Positions 45,814 through 54,208 of a DNA stretch of 64,000 nt are shown in pieces. The stretch comes from Paracoccaceae bacterium. Its GTDB lineage: Bacteria; Pseudomonadota; Alphaproteobacteria; Rhodobacterales; Rhodobacteraceae. Position 1 is the stretch's first letter, and each line of letters begins with the position of its first letter. The notes below the pieces were generated by a model, which made no database searches, was not told the origin of the DNA, and worked only from the letters and a program-made list of their open reading frames with translations. A program made the position numbers and the translations under genes. Location of the stretch: assembly GCA_017510335.1 (NCBI GenBank), contig JAFWNM010000012.1, positions 124,001-188,000 on the forward strand. The letters are read 5' to 3'.

Positions 45814-47589
45814 ATGCCCAGCTATACAGCGCCGACCAAAGACCTGAATTTCGTTTTGCATGATCTGCTCAAGATCAGTGCCTCTGAAATTCCGGGCTAC
45901 GCCGATCTGGATCAGGACTTCACGTCTGCCATTCTGGACGAAGCCGCGAAACTGGCCGAAGGGGCCATGGCACCGTTGAACGCAGTGGGGGATCAACAAG
46001 GGTGCCGGCTGGAAAACGGCGTGGTGCGCACGCCCGACGGTTTCAAGGACGCGTTCGCGCAGGTCAAGGCCGGTGGCTGGAACGGGCTGGACCTGCCAGA
46101 AGACTACGGGGGGCAGAACCTGCCTTACGTTCTGCAATCGGCGGTGGGCGAAATTTTCTCGGCCGCGAACATGGCGTTCAACATGTATCAGGGCCTGACA
46201 CATGGCGCGATTTCCGCAATTATTGCGCATGGGTCAGACGAACAGAAAGCGCGCTTCCTGCCAAAAATGATCAGCCTTGACTGGACAGGGACCATGAACC
46301 TGACAGAACCCCATTGCGGCACCGATCTGGGCCTGATCCGCACCAAGGCCACGCCACACGGTGACGGCAGCTACAAGATTACCGGCCAGAAGATATTCAT
46401 TTCCGCCGGGGATCATGACATGGCGGAAAATATCATCCACCTTGTGCTGGCCAAGGCGCCGGGCGGCGGGGACGGCACCAAAGGGATTTCACTGTTCATT
46501 GTGCCCAAGATCATGGTGAATGATGACGGCAGCCTTGGTGCGCCCAATGCCGTTTCCGTAGGCAAGATCGAAGAGAAGATGGGCATTCACGGCAATGCCA
46601 CTTGCGTCATGAACTATGACGGCGCGACCGGCTATCTGGTGGGCGATCTGCACAAGGGCATGCGCGCCATGTTCACGATGATGAATGAAGCGCGCCTTGG
46701 CGTGGGGCTGCAAGGCTATGCGCAGGCGGAAATCGCCTATCAGAATTCGCTGGCCTATGCGATCGACCGCCTGCAAGGGCGCGATGTGACAGGCACCAAA
46801 AACCCCGATGGCCCTGCCGACCCGCTGATCGTGCACCCTGACGTGCGCCGCATGCTGATGGATCAGAAAAGCTTTGTCGAAGGGGCGCGTGCCTTCACCA
46901 TGTGGGGGGCAAACCAGATTGACCGCGCCCACCGCATGAATGACGCGCAGGCCGATGGCCTGATCTCGCTGTTGACACCGGTGATCAAGGGCTTTCTGAC
47001 GGACAAGGGCTTTGATATGTGCATTCAGGCCCAGCAAGTGTATGGCGGGCATGGCTATATTGAAGAATGGGGCGTGTCCCAGTTCGCCCGCGACGCGCGG
47101 ATCGCCATGATCTATGAAGGCGCCAACGGCATTCAGGCGCTTGATCTGGTGGGCCGCAAACTGGCCCAAGACGGCGGCAAGCATGTGATGGCGTTTTTCG
47201 CTTTGGTCAAGGATTTCATCAAGCAAAGCGAAGGCGATGACCGCCTGGAGGCGTATCTGTCCCCGCTGAAATCCGCATCCAAGGACTTACAGGCGGCGGC
47301 GCTGTATTTCATGGAAAACGGCATGAAAAACCCCAATGACGCGCTTGCCGGATCCAATGATTTCATGCATCTTTTCGGGCATGTCTGCCTTGGCCTGGTC
47401 TGGGCGCAAATGGCGAAGGCCGCGCTTGCCGCATTGGATGCCGGCGCCACAGATCAGGCGTTTCTGAATGCCAAACTGACAACGGGGCGCTACTACATGT
47501 CACGCCACCTGCCTGCGACGGCCTTGCATCTGGCGCGCATTCGCAGCGGGTCCGACGCAATGATGGCGCTTGACCCCGACCAGTTCTAG
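45814..47589 (+). CDS. Acyl-CoA dehydrogenase, long (DmdC-like) type
   Basis: FAD enzyme that introduces a trans-2 double bond into acyl-CoA and passes electrons to ETF. At 591 residues it is longer than ordinary members (about 380) because of a C-terminal acyl-CoA dehydrogenase extension, as in the DmdC/FadE12-like class. Motifs: [31 protein letters not shown], and [20 protein letters not shown] followed by [21 protein letters not shown], with the catalytic Glu in YEGANG. It may act on fatty acyl-CoA or on 3-methylmercaptopropionyl-CoA; the sequence alone does not decide. Confidence 0.93.
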   Translation: MPSYTAPTKDLNFVLHDLLKISASEIPGYADLDQDFTSAILDEAAKLAEGAMAPLNAVGDQQGCRLENGVVRTPDGFKDAFAQVKAGGWNGLDLPEDYGGQNLPYVLQSAVGEIFSAANMAFNMYQGLTHGAISAIIAHGSDEQKARFLPKMISLDWTGTMNLTEPHCGTDLGLIRTKATPHGDGSYKITGQKIFISAGDHDMAENIIHLVLAKAPGGGDGTKGISLFIVPKIMVNDDGSLGAPNAVSVGKIEEKMGIHGNATCVMNYDGATGYLVGDLHKGMRAMFTMMNEARLGVGLQGYAQAEIAYQNSLAYAIDRLQGRDVTGTKNPDGPADPLIVHPDVRRMLMDQKSFVEGARAFTMWGANQIDRAHRMNDAQADGLISLLTPVIKGFLTDKGFDMCIQAQQVYGGHGYIEEWGVSQFARDARIAMIYEGANGIQALDLVGRKLAQDGGKHVMAFFALVKDFIKQSEGDDRLEAYLSPLKSASKDLQAAALYFMENGMKNPNDALAGSNDFMHLFGHVCLGLVWAQMAKAALAALDAGATDQAFLNAKLTTGRYYMSRHLPATALHLARIRSGSDAMMALDPDQF

Positions 47590-47649
47590 GTCCGAAAACA
47601 GGGGCACTGCCTGCATTGTGGTGCCCCCGATCCCCTTGACGGAGACAGC

Positions 47650-47862
47650 ATGCCAAAACGCTTTCGCCTGACCCGCCGGCTCAATCTTGCCATGACCGAA
47701 GATGCCTATCGCCGCCTGCGTCGCTTCGCGCAGGACGCCGGGCTGGAGGAAGGCGAAGCGCTGTCCTTCCTGTTCGAGAATTTCGAGTCCGTCACGCATG
47801 CCGAAAACCTTGGCCACCGTTTGCGGATGTTCAACTCGGAACTGGAGGCGCGCAAACGATGA
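47650..47862 (+). CDS. Small ribbon-helix-helix-like protein
   Basis: A 70-residue basic protein, RRLNLAMTEDAYRRLRRFAQ then DAGLEEGEALSFLFENF. The strand-helix-turn-helix order (RLNLAM strand, TEDAYRRLRRFAQDAG helix, EEGEALSFLFENF helix) looks like a ribbon-helix-helix DNA-binding fold. GGAG precedes the ATG by about six bases. It sits between the acyl-CoA dehydrogenase and thiolase genes and may be part of their regulation. This is my reading of the pattern, not a recognised family. Confidence 0.65.
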   Translation: MPKRFRLTRRLNLAMTEDAYRRLRRFAQDAGLEEGEALSFLFENFESVTHAENLGHRLRMFNSELEARKR

Positions 47863-47881
47863 TCGGTGTCGCCTTCGGCGA

Positions 47882-47902
47882 GAGTATTTTTAGCAAGATG
47901 AA
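47882..47902 (-). repeat. TTCATCTTG...AAATACTC element, reversed copy
   Basis: GAGTATTT TTAG CAAGATGAA (47882-47902) is the reverse complement of TTCATCTTG CTAA AAATACTC. It lies 20 bases after the small RHH-like gene, preceded by CGCC-TTC-GGCG, a short hairpin. Confidence 0.75.
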
Positions 47903-47913
47903 AGCGCGGACAG

Positions 47914-47960
47914 GATGATGCGCCCCGTCCCTCCGCTTGTGGCATCATCAGAACGGGGCG
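47914..47960 (+). ncRNA. Interlocked inverted repeats, possible pseudoknot or switch
   Basis: Arm a GATGATGC (47914-47921) pairs with a' GCATCATC (47942-47949). Arm b CGCCCCGT (47921-47928) pairs with b' ACGGGGCG (47953-47960). Both are perfect 8-bp repeats in the order a-b-a'-b', so the stems are either alternative (a switch) or coexist as an H-type pseudoknot with a 13-base middle. The region lies upstream of the thiolase gene. Whether it is transcribed is unknown. Confidence 0.4.
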
Positions 47961-48051
47961 GCTTCACCTTGCGCGATCATCGGCTCTCCAGCCTGTACCG
48001 CGTCACCAAGAATACATCATTCAGGTTAACAAAGCCTGCACGCGTCACGCC

Positions 48052-48076
48052 TTCATCTTGCCAAAAATACTCAAAA
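48052..48076 (+). repeat. TTCATCTTG...AAATACTC element, forward copy
   Basis: TTCATCTTG CCAA AAATACTC (48052-48072) followed by an A-run. With the reversed copy at 47882-47902 it makes an inverted pair bracketing about 150 bases of structured non-coding sequence. Confidence 0.75.
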
Positions 48077-48198
48077 AAAACGCCGCTGCCCAAGCGAAAT
48101 ACCGGTTGGAACCAGCAAGACCTGTCGCAGATTCCACAGGGTGTGCCAGCGGCCGGTTCAACGAAACACAGTGACGACAACAGACTACGGAGGATCAC

Positions 48199-49410
48199 AT
48201 GAGCGACGCTTATATCTACGACACCATCCGCACGCCAAGGGGCAAGGGGCGCGCTGATGGCAGCCTGCACGAAGTGACCGCCGTGCGTCTTTCTGCTTTG
48301 GTCCTGAACCAACTGAAATCCCGCAATGATCTGGACACGCGCGCGATAGAGGATCTGATCTGGGGCAATGTCACGCAGGTGGGCGAACAGGGCGGTTGTC
48401 TGGCGCGCACTGCCATCCTTGCATCGGATTTCGATGAGCAGGTGCCTGGGCTGGCGATCAACCGCTTTTGCGCCTCTGGCATGGAAGCGGTGAATATCGC
48501 GGCCAATCAGGTGCGCGCCGGCGCGGGCATGGCGTATGTCGCGGGCGGTGTTGAGATGATGAGCCGTGTTGCCATGGGGTCGGACGGGGCGGCAGTGGCC
48601 GAAGACCCGTCTGTGGCGATGGAACGGTATTTTGTGCCGCAGGGTATTGCCGCCGATATCATTGCCACGCAATACGGGTTCAGCCGCAAGATGGCAGATG
48701 AACTGGCGGTCGAAAGCCAGAAACGTGCGGCCGCTGCGTGGCAGGATGGGCGGTTTTCCCGCTCGGTTGTTCCGGTCACGGACATTAACGGGCTGACCAT
48801 TCTGGACCGCGACGAATACATGCGCCCTGCCACGGATATGGACAGTCTGTCTGCGCTGAAACCCGCCTTCAAGGATATGGGCGAGGTGATGCCGGGGTTC
48901 GACAAGGTGGCCTTGATGAAATACCCGCATCTGGAACGCATTGAGCATATCCACCATGCGGGCAATTCATCGGGTATTGTTGATGGTGCGGCGGGTGTCC
49001 TGATCGGCAACAAGGAATTTGGCGAAAAATATGGCCTGAAACCCCGCGCGCGCATTCGTGCCACTGCGAAAATCGGCACGGACCCCACCATCATGCTGAC
49101 CGGCCCCGTTCCAGTGACCGAAAAAATTCTGCGCGATGCGGGCATGCAGATTTCCGACATCGACCTGTTCGAGGTCAATGAGGCTTTTGCCGCAGTTGTG
49201 CTGCGCTTCATGCAGGCATTTGACGTGTCCAGTGACCGTGTCAATGTGAACGGGGGCGCAATTGCGATGGGCCACCCGTTGGGCGCAACAGGGGCCATGA
49301 TCATCGGCACGCTGCTGGATGAGTTGGAACGCACGGGCAAGGGCACGGGCCTTGCAACGCTATGTGTGGCATCCGGGATGGGTGCTGCAACGATCATCGA
49401 ACGCGTGTAA
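48199..49410 (+). CDS. Acetyl-CoA C-acyltransferase (thiolase, FadA-like)
   Basis: Cleaves 3-ketoacyl-CoA with CoA in the last step of beta-oxidation. The 403 residues carry the active-site cysteine C91 in NRFCASGMEAVNIAA, the GHPLGATGAM motif with catalytic His, and the second cysteine in LCVASGMGAATIIE. NEAFAAVVLRF is also present. It lies 12 bases before the FadB-like gene and follows a GGAGG site. Typical FadA length is 390-400. Confidence 0.95.
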   Translation: MSDAYIYDTIRTPRGKGRADGSLHEVTAVRLSALVLNQLKSRNDLDTRAIEDLIWGNVTQVGEQGGCLARTAILASDFDEQVPGLAINRFCASGMEAVNIAANQVRAGAGMAYVAGGVEMMSRVAMGSDGAAVAEDPSVAMERYFVPQGIAADIIATQYGFSRKMADELAVESQKRAAAAWQDGRFSRSVVPVTDINGLTILDRDEYMRPATDMDSLSALKPAFKDMGEVMPGFDKVALMKYPHLERIEHIHHAGNSSGIVDGAAGVLIGNKEFGEKYGLKPRARIRATAKIGTDPTIMLTGPVPVTEKILRDAGMQISDIDLFEVNEAFAAVVLRFMQAFDVSSDRVNVNGGAIAMGHPLGATGAMIIGTLLDELERTGKGTGLATLCVASGMGAATIIERV

Positions 49411-49422
49411 GGGGACCAAACC

Positions 49423-51618
49423 ATGACAGATTTTCACTATTCCGTTGATAGCGATGGCGTTGCGATCATCACATGGGACATTCAGGGCAAATCCATGAAT
49501 GTCTTGTCGCTGGATGGTCTGGCCGAACTGGAAGCGCATGTTGATACCGCGATTGCGGATGACGCTGTGAAGGGGGTGATCATCACCTCTGCGAAGGCGG
49601 ATTTTGCGGGCGGGATGGACCTGAATGTCATTGCCAAGATGAAAGATATGGCGGGCGATCAGCCTGAAAAAGGCCTGTTCGATGGCATCATGTCGTTGCA
49701 TCGTTGCCTGCGCAAGATTGAACGCGCGGGCATGGACCCCAAGACCCTGAAGGGGGGCAAGCCGGTTGTGGCGGCCTTGCCGGGCACTGCGCTGGGCATC
49801 GGTCTGGAAATCCCGCTGGCGTGTCACCGCATTATTGTCGCGGAAAACCCCAAGGCCAAGATCGGCTTGCCGGAAATCATGGTGGGCATTTTCCCCGGTG
49901 CAGGTGGCACCACGCGGCTGGCGCGCAAGCTGGGCGCAATGGGGGCGGCGCCCTTCTTGCTGGAAGGCAAGCTGTCGGACCCCAAAAAGGCGAAATCGGC
50001 GGGATTGATTGATGAGGTGGTCCCCGCCGAAGATTTGATGGCGCGCGCGAAGGACTGGGTGCTGGGCGCGAAAGATACCGATCTGGTCAAGCCATGGGAC
50101 GCCAAGGGCTATAAAATGCCCGGCGGCGCGCCCTATCACCCGGCGGGGTTCATGACCTTCGTGGGCGCATCGGCCATGATCAACGGCAAGACCCAAGGGG
50201 TCTATCCTGCGGCCAAGGCGCTTTTGTCGGCGGTGTATGAAGGGGCGCAGGTGCCCTTTGACACGGCCCTCAGAATCGAGGCGCGCTGGTTTGTGCATGT
50301 GCTGATGAACCCCAGTTCCACCGCGATGATCCGGTCACTGTTCATCAACAAGGAAGCGCTGGAAAAGGGCGCGAACCGCCCCAAGGTTGAAGATGAGAAG
50401 GTCCGCAAACTGGGGGTTCTGGGCGCGGGCATGATGGGCGCGGGCATTGCCTATGTTGCTGCCAATGCCGGTATCGATGTGGTTTTGATTGATGCGCAGC
50501 AGGCGGCGGCAGATAAGGGCAAGGGCTATGCCGCAGCTGTGCTGGACAAGGGCATGAAGCGCGGCAAGGTCACCGAGGGCAAGAAGGCCGAGGTTTTGTC
50601 GCGTATTGATGCCACGACCGAATATGACGCGCTTGCGGGCTGCGATCTGGTCATCGAAGCGGTGTTTGAAGACCCCAAAGTAAAGGCCGAAGTGACAGCC
50701 AAGGCCGAAGCCGTGCTGCCGGACAACGCGATTTTTGCCACCAACACATCGACCTTGCCGATTTCCGATCTGGCGAAAGCCAGCACGCGGCCCGGCCAGT
50801 TCATCGGCATCCATTTCTTCAGTCCGGTGGACAAGATGCTGTTGGTCGAAATCATCAAGGGCGCTGAGACGGGCGCGCGCGCTGTCGCCAAGGCGCTGGA
50901 TTTCGTCCGCCAGATCCGCAAGACGCCCATTGTGGTGAATGACGCGCGCTTCTTTTATGCCAACCGCTGCATCATTCCCTACCTGAATGAAGGTATGCGC
51001 ATGGTGCGCGAAGGGGTTGCGCCCGCATTGGTGGAAAACGCGGCCAAGCTGATGGGCATGCCCTTGGGGCCGCTGCAACTGGTGGATGAAACATCGCTTG
51101 ATCTGGGGGCGAAAATTGCCAAGGCCACGCGCGCAGCCATGGGCGAGGCATACGCCGATGGGGATGTCGACGAGGTGGTGTTCTGGATGGTCGAACAGGG
51201 CCGGTTGGGGCGCAAATCCGCCGCCGGGTTCTACACCTATGATGACAAGGGCAAACGACAGGGGTTGTGGCAGGGGCTGGATGCGCGGTTCGCACAAGCC
51301 GCAGATCAGCCCGATGTCATAGAGGTGCAGCATCGTCTGATGTTCGCGCAAGCCCTGGAAGCGGTGCGCGCGCTTGAAGAGGGCGTGCTGGAAGATATCC
51401 GCGAAGGGGATGTGGGCGCCATTCTGGGCTGGGGCTTTGCGCCCTGGTCGGGCGGGCCGTTTTCATGGCTGGACATGCTGGGCGCGGAATTTGCAGTGTC
51501 GGTTTGCGACGATCTTCAGGCGCGGTTCGGGGCGCGGTTCACCGCCCCCGAAATGTTGCGCAAGATGGCAGAAGCGGGGCGCAGCTTTTATGCCAGCCGC
51601 GCGTCCGCTGCCGCGTGA
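49423..51618 (+). CDS. fadB: FadB-like enoyl-CoA hydratase / 3-hydroxyacyl-CoA dehydrogenase
   Basis: A 731-residue bifunctional enzyme for the middle two steps of beta-oxidation. The N-terminal crotonase domain (about 1-300) has VIITSAKADFAGGMDLNVI, ALPGTALGIGLEIPLACH, and GLPEIMVGIFPGAGGTTRLARKLG, which hold the oxyanion-hole and Glu positions. The NAD domain starts LGVLGAGMMGAGIAYVAANAG, followed by FATNTSTLPISDLAKAS and GIHFFSPVDKMLLVEII with the catalytic His. A C-terminal helical domain completes it. It forms an operon with the thiolase and converges on the Hint-domain gene, overlapping its end by 31 bases. Confidence 0.95.
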   Translation: MTDFHYSVDSDGVAIITWDIQGKSMNVLSLDGLAELEAHVDTAIADDAVKGVIITSAKADFAGGMDLNVIAKMKDMAGDQPEKGLFDGIMSLHRCLRKIERAGMDPKTLKGGKPVVAALPGTALGIGLEIPLACHRIIVAENPKAKIGLPEIMVGIFPGAGGTTRLARKLGAMGAAPFLLEGKLSDPKKAKSAGLIDEVVPAEDLMARAKDWVLGAKDTDLVKPWDAKGYKMPGGAPYHPAGFMTFVGASAMINGKTQGVYPAAKALLSAVYEGAQVPFDTALRIEARWFVHVLMNPSSTAMIRSLFINKEALEKGANRPKVEDEKVRKLGVLGAGMMGAGIAYVAANAGIDVVLIDAQQAAADKGKGYAAAVLDKGMKRGKVTEGKKAEVLSRIDATTEYDALAGCDLVIEAVFEDPKVKAEVTAKAEAVLPDNAIFATNTSTLPISDLAKASTRPGQFIGIHFFSPVDKMLLVEIIKGAETGARAVAKALDFVRQIRKTPIVVNDARFFYANRCIIPYLNEGMRMVREGVAPALVENAAKLMGMPLGPLQLVDETSLDLGAKIAKATRAAMGEAYADGDVDEVVFWMVEQGRLGRKSAAGFYTYDDKGKRQGLWQGLDARFAQAADQPDVIEVQHRLMFAQALEAVRALEEGVLEDIREGDVGAILGWGFAPWSGGPFSWLDMLGAEFAVSVCDDLQARFGARFTAPEMLRKMAEAGRSFYASRASAAA

Positions 51619-52289
51619 AGGTAATAGTCCGCGCGCGTGTCCTGTTTCAGGGCGCGCGCGACCTTTTGCAGCTGCGGCAGGCTTAGGCGCGGGGTGTCCA
51701 GCACACCCACCGCCGCCGCAGCATGCAGCGGTGAAAAGTCGCTTTCAGCCCGCGCGCTGACAAGTGTGGCGCCTGCGCAGTGAATGACCTGTTCGGACCC
51801 GAATGTAAGCATGTGGATCGTCAGGTCCCCCCTGATTGGCACACGGTGAATGCCGCCATACCCTTCAAGTATCAGGGCCTGGATCAGGACAAACGGTTCC
51901 CCGAAATCGATTTCGGCCATGTCGGATTCGACGATCACTTCCTGGCAGGGCAGCAATGATATTTGTTTGCGGTTGCCCAGAACCCCCGCAGGCACTGTCA
52001 TTGTGAAGGCTTTGTGCGCGGGCAAACTTGCCTGCGCGATGGTGACCTTGTGGTTTGCTTCGACCCGCTGCATTCCGTTGTCGAATGTCAGAACCAGATC
52101 CCCGGGCAGGACTGTTTCGACACCGCGCCAGCCCGATTCCGTGCCGATCAGCGTGCCGGGCAACAACCCGTCTTCGCGCAGCGCAACATCATAAAGTCCG
52201 GCATCCTTGTGCATGGCCGCAGCGATGGCGGGCGCGCAAGCCGACAGGCTACCAATATGGGCAGAACGGGAAAGTGTTGAATTCAGCAT
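51588..52289 (-). CDS. Hint-like domain protein lacking the N-terminal cysteine
   Basis: A 233-residue protein of the Hedgehog/intein-like type common in Rhodobacteraceae. The block DGLLPGTLIGTESGWRGVETVLPGDLVLTFDNGMQRV matches the Hint start, here seen as GLLPGTLIGT and VLPGDLVLTFDNG. In active members the first residue is a Cys (CFTPGT); here that position is leucine or glycine, so autoprocessing is unlikely. The C-terminal half has LHAAAAVGVLDTPRLSLPQL. The ATG at 52289 has GAGG eight bases upstream. Its last 31 bases overlap fadB from the opposite strand. Confidence 0.75.
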   Translation of the reverse strand: MLNSTLSRSAHIGSLSACAPAIAAAMHKDAGLYDVALREDGLLPGTLIGTESGWRGVETVLPGDLVLTFDNGMQRVEANHKVTIAQASLPAHKAFTMTVPAGVLGNRKQISLLPCQEVIVESDMAEIDFGEPFVLIQALILEGYGGIHRVPIRGDLTIHMLTFGSEQVIHCAGATLVSARAESDFSPLHAAAAVGVLDTPRLSLPQLQKVARALKQDTRADYYLHAAADARLA

Positions 52290-52506
52290 TTCGAATCCTC
52301 TTTGCGTTGGCCAAAGGCTGTGGGCCTTCTTGGTCCATATGTGACTTAAACACTCGTTAAGGACGAAATCTGGGAAAGAACTGGACATTTCCAAGGCGAG
52401 GAACTTTATGTCAGTTTAAGTTCAATATGCGAAATCCAATGCGGTGTGCAGGGAATTGCCGTATACGGATTTGGCGACATCTTGGACGATGGCGCGACAA
52501 TAAAAA

Positions 52507-52517
52507 GGGGGGGGGGG
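52507..52517 (+). repeat. Eleven-G homopolymer in the ribosome-binding site of the acyl-CoA ligase gene
   Basis: AAAAA is followed by eleven G and then AATG, the start codon being at 52519. The tract is both the Shine-Dalgarno and the spacer, so changes in its length by slippage would alter translation start efficiency. Confidence 0.8.
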
Positions 52518-52518
52518 A

Positions 52519-54144
52519 ATGGGCTGGCTTTCGGATGAAACCGGTTTGGACCGGACTGCAGCAAATTTTGTTGCCTTAACCCCATTGTCACATTTGCGCC
52601 GCGCTGCCGATGTGTTCGCGCATCATGAGGCCATAGTGTATGGCGCGATCCGGCTGACATATGCGCAGTATTGCGCGCGCGTTACGCGCCTTGCCAGTAG
52701 TCTTGCCACGCATGGGGTGAAACCGGGGGACGTGGTGGCGACGCTTTTGCCCAATATTCCTGCCCATGCCGAAGCGCATTTCGCGGTGCCCGCTTGTGGT
52801 GGCGTGCTGAACGCAATCAATATCCGGCTGGATGTGGACACAGTGGCCTATATCCTTGGCCATGGTGGGGCCAGGCTTATATTGGTGGATACGGCGCTGA
52901 TGGGCCTTGCCGAAGCGGCCTGTTCCGCCCTGGATGCCCCGCCCGTGATTGTCGAAGTGCCTGACACCCAGGCAGGCTTTGCGCCCACCGGCCGCCATAT
53001 CGCGTATGAGGAGTTTTTAGATGCGGGTGATCCGCAGTTTGCATGGATCCTGCCACAGGATGAATGGGAAAGCATTGCGCTGAACTACACGTCCGGGACG
53101 ACGGGTCGCCCCAAAGGTGTGGTCTATCATCATCGCGGCGCGTATCTGTCGACGCTTAGTCAGCCCATTTCGTGGCGCATGACGCTGTTTCCCCGCTATC
53201 TGACGATTGTGCCGATGTTTCACTGCAATGCGTGGTGCCATCCATGGATGCTTCCTGCGCTTGGCGGGTGTATGATTTGCCTGCGCGACGTCACAGCGGC
53301 GGGCCTCTATCACGCCATCAGCGTTGAAAAGGCAACCCATTTTGCCGGCGCGCCAATCGTGCTGCAAACCATCATCAATGCCCGCCCCGAAGACCGCCTT
53401 GCCTTCGATCATCTGGTCGAGGTGTTCACCGCAGGTGCCCCGCCGCCTGCTGCGGTGCTGGCCGCGATTGAACCGCTGGGGTTCAACGTGACGCAGGTGT
53501 ACGGCCTGACTGAAACCTATGGCCCGGCGACTGAATGCCTGTGGCATGACGGGTTCGGCGCCCTGCAGGGCGATGACCGTGCCGAAATCAAGGCCCGCAC
53601 AGGTGTGCTTATGCCATTTATGGAAGATATCCGCGTGATGCAGCCCGACACCTTGACACCTGTTGCGCGGGACGGGGTTGCCCTTGGGGAAATCCTGCAT
53701 CGGGGCAATGGTGTGATGAAAGGGTATTACAAGAACCCGCAAGCCACGGCAGACGCCTTCCGCGGCGGCTATTTCCATTCCGGTGACATCGCGTTCTGGC
53801 ATGCGGATGGCTATATCAAGATTGCAGATCGTGCGAAGGATATCATCATCTCTGGGGGTGAGAATGTCAGTTCAGTCGAGGTGGAGGGGGTTTTGATGAA
53901 ACACCCCGCTGTCGGGCTGGCCGCTGTGGTTGCCAAACCAGATGATACATGGGGCGAAGTGCCCTGTGCCTGCATCGAATTGAAGCCCGACGCGCAGGTG
54001 ACAGAACAGGATTTGATTGCCTTTTGCCGCGCACGACTTGCAGGGTTCAAAACCCCCAAGAAAGTGGTGTTCATGGATCTGCCGAAAACGGCCACCGGCA
54101 AGATCCAGAAATCAGATTTGCGCGATTGGGTGCGCGCGCTGTGA
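52519..54144 (+). CDS. AMP-forming acyl-CoA ligase (medium/long-chain, DmdB-like)
   Basis: Activates a carboxylic acid to its CoA thioester. The 541 residues contain the P-loop YTSGTTGRPKGVVYHH, the A4/A5 region VTQVYGLTETYGPATECLWH, YFHSGDIAFWHADGYIKIADRAKDIIISGGENVSS and the catalytic Lys in LPKTATGKIQKSDLR. The motif MFHCNAWCHPW is typical of the long-chain/DmdB branch. The beta-oxidation genes upstream and the DmdC-like dehydrogenase suggest a fatty acid or methylmercaptopropionate substrate. An eleven-G tract forms its ribosome-binding site. Confidence 0.92.
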   Translation: MGWLSDETGLDRTAANFVALTPLSHLRRAADVFAHHEAIVYGAIRLTYAQYCARVTRLASSLATHGVKPGDVVATLLPNIPAHAEAHFAVPACGGVLNAINIRLDVDTVAYILGHGGARLILVDTALMGLAEAACSALDAPPVIVEVPDTQAGFAPTGRHIAYEEFLDAGDPQFAWILPQDEWESIALNYTSGTTGRPKGVVYHHRGAYLSTLSQPISWRMTLFPRYLTIVPMFHCNAWCHPWMLPALGGCMICLRDVTAAGLYHAISVEKATHFAGAPIVLQTIINARPEDRLAFDHLVEVFTAGAPPPAAVLAAIEPLGFNVTQVYGLTETYGPATECLWHDGFGALQGDDRAEIKARTGVLMPFMEDIRVMQPDTLTPVARDGVALGEILHRGNGVMKGYYKNPQATADAFRGGYFHSGDIAFWHADGYIKIADRAKDIIISGGENVSSVEVEGVLMKHPAVGLAAVVAKPDDTWGEVPCACIELKPDAQVTEQDLIAFCRARLAGFKTPKKVVFMDLPKTATGKIQKSDLRDWVRAL

Positions 54145-54208
54145 TGCGCTGGCCTTGCGCGCGAAGCTGCGTTAAGATGCCCTCAAAACGACAAAGCAGG
54201 CAAGCGGC

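Larger units (their letters stand above)
47863..48198. other. Non-coding region between RHH-like gene and thiolase, rich in inverted repeats
   Basis: These 336 bases have no supported gene. They hold two copies of the TTCATCTTG...AAATACTC element in opposite orientation (47882-47902 reversed, 48052-48072 forward) and between them an interlocked pair of inverted repeats (47914-47960). An A-run follows the second element (48073-48080). The thiolase Shine-Dalgarno (GGAGG at 48190-48194) lies at the end. Confidence 0.7.

Noticed and set aside
44836-46230. 464-codon minus-strand frame across both merR genes and the acyl-CoA dehydrogenase start
   Set aside because: It crosses three well-supported genes and their promoters and has the composition of a shadow frame.
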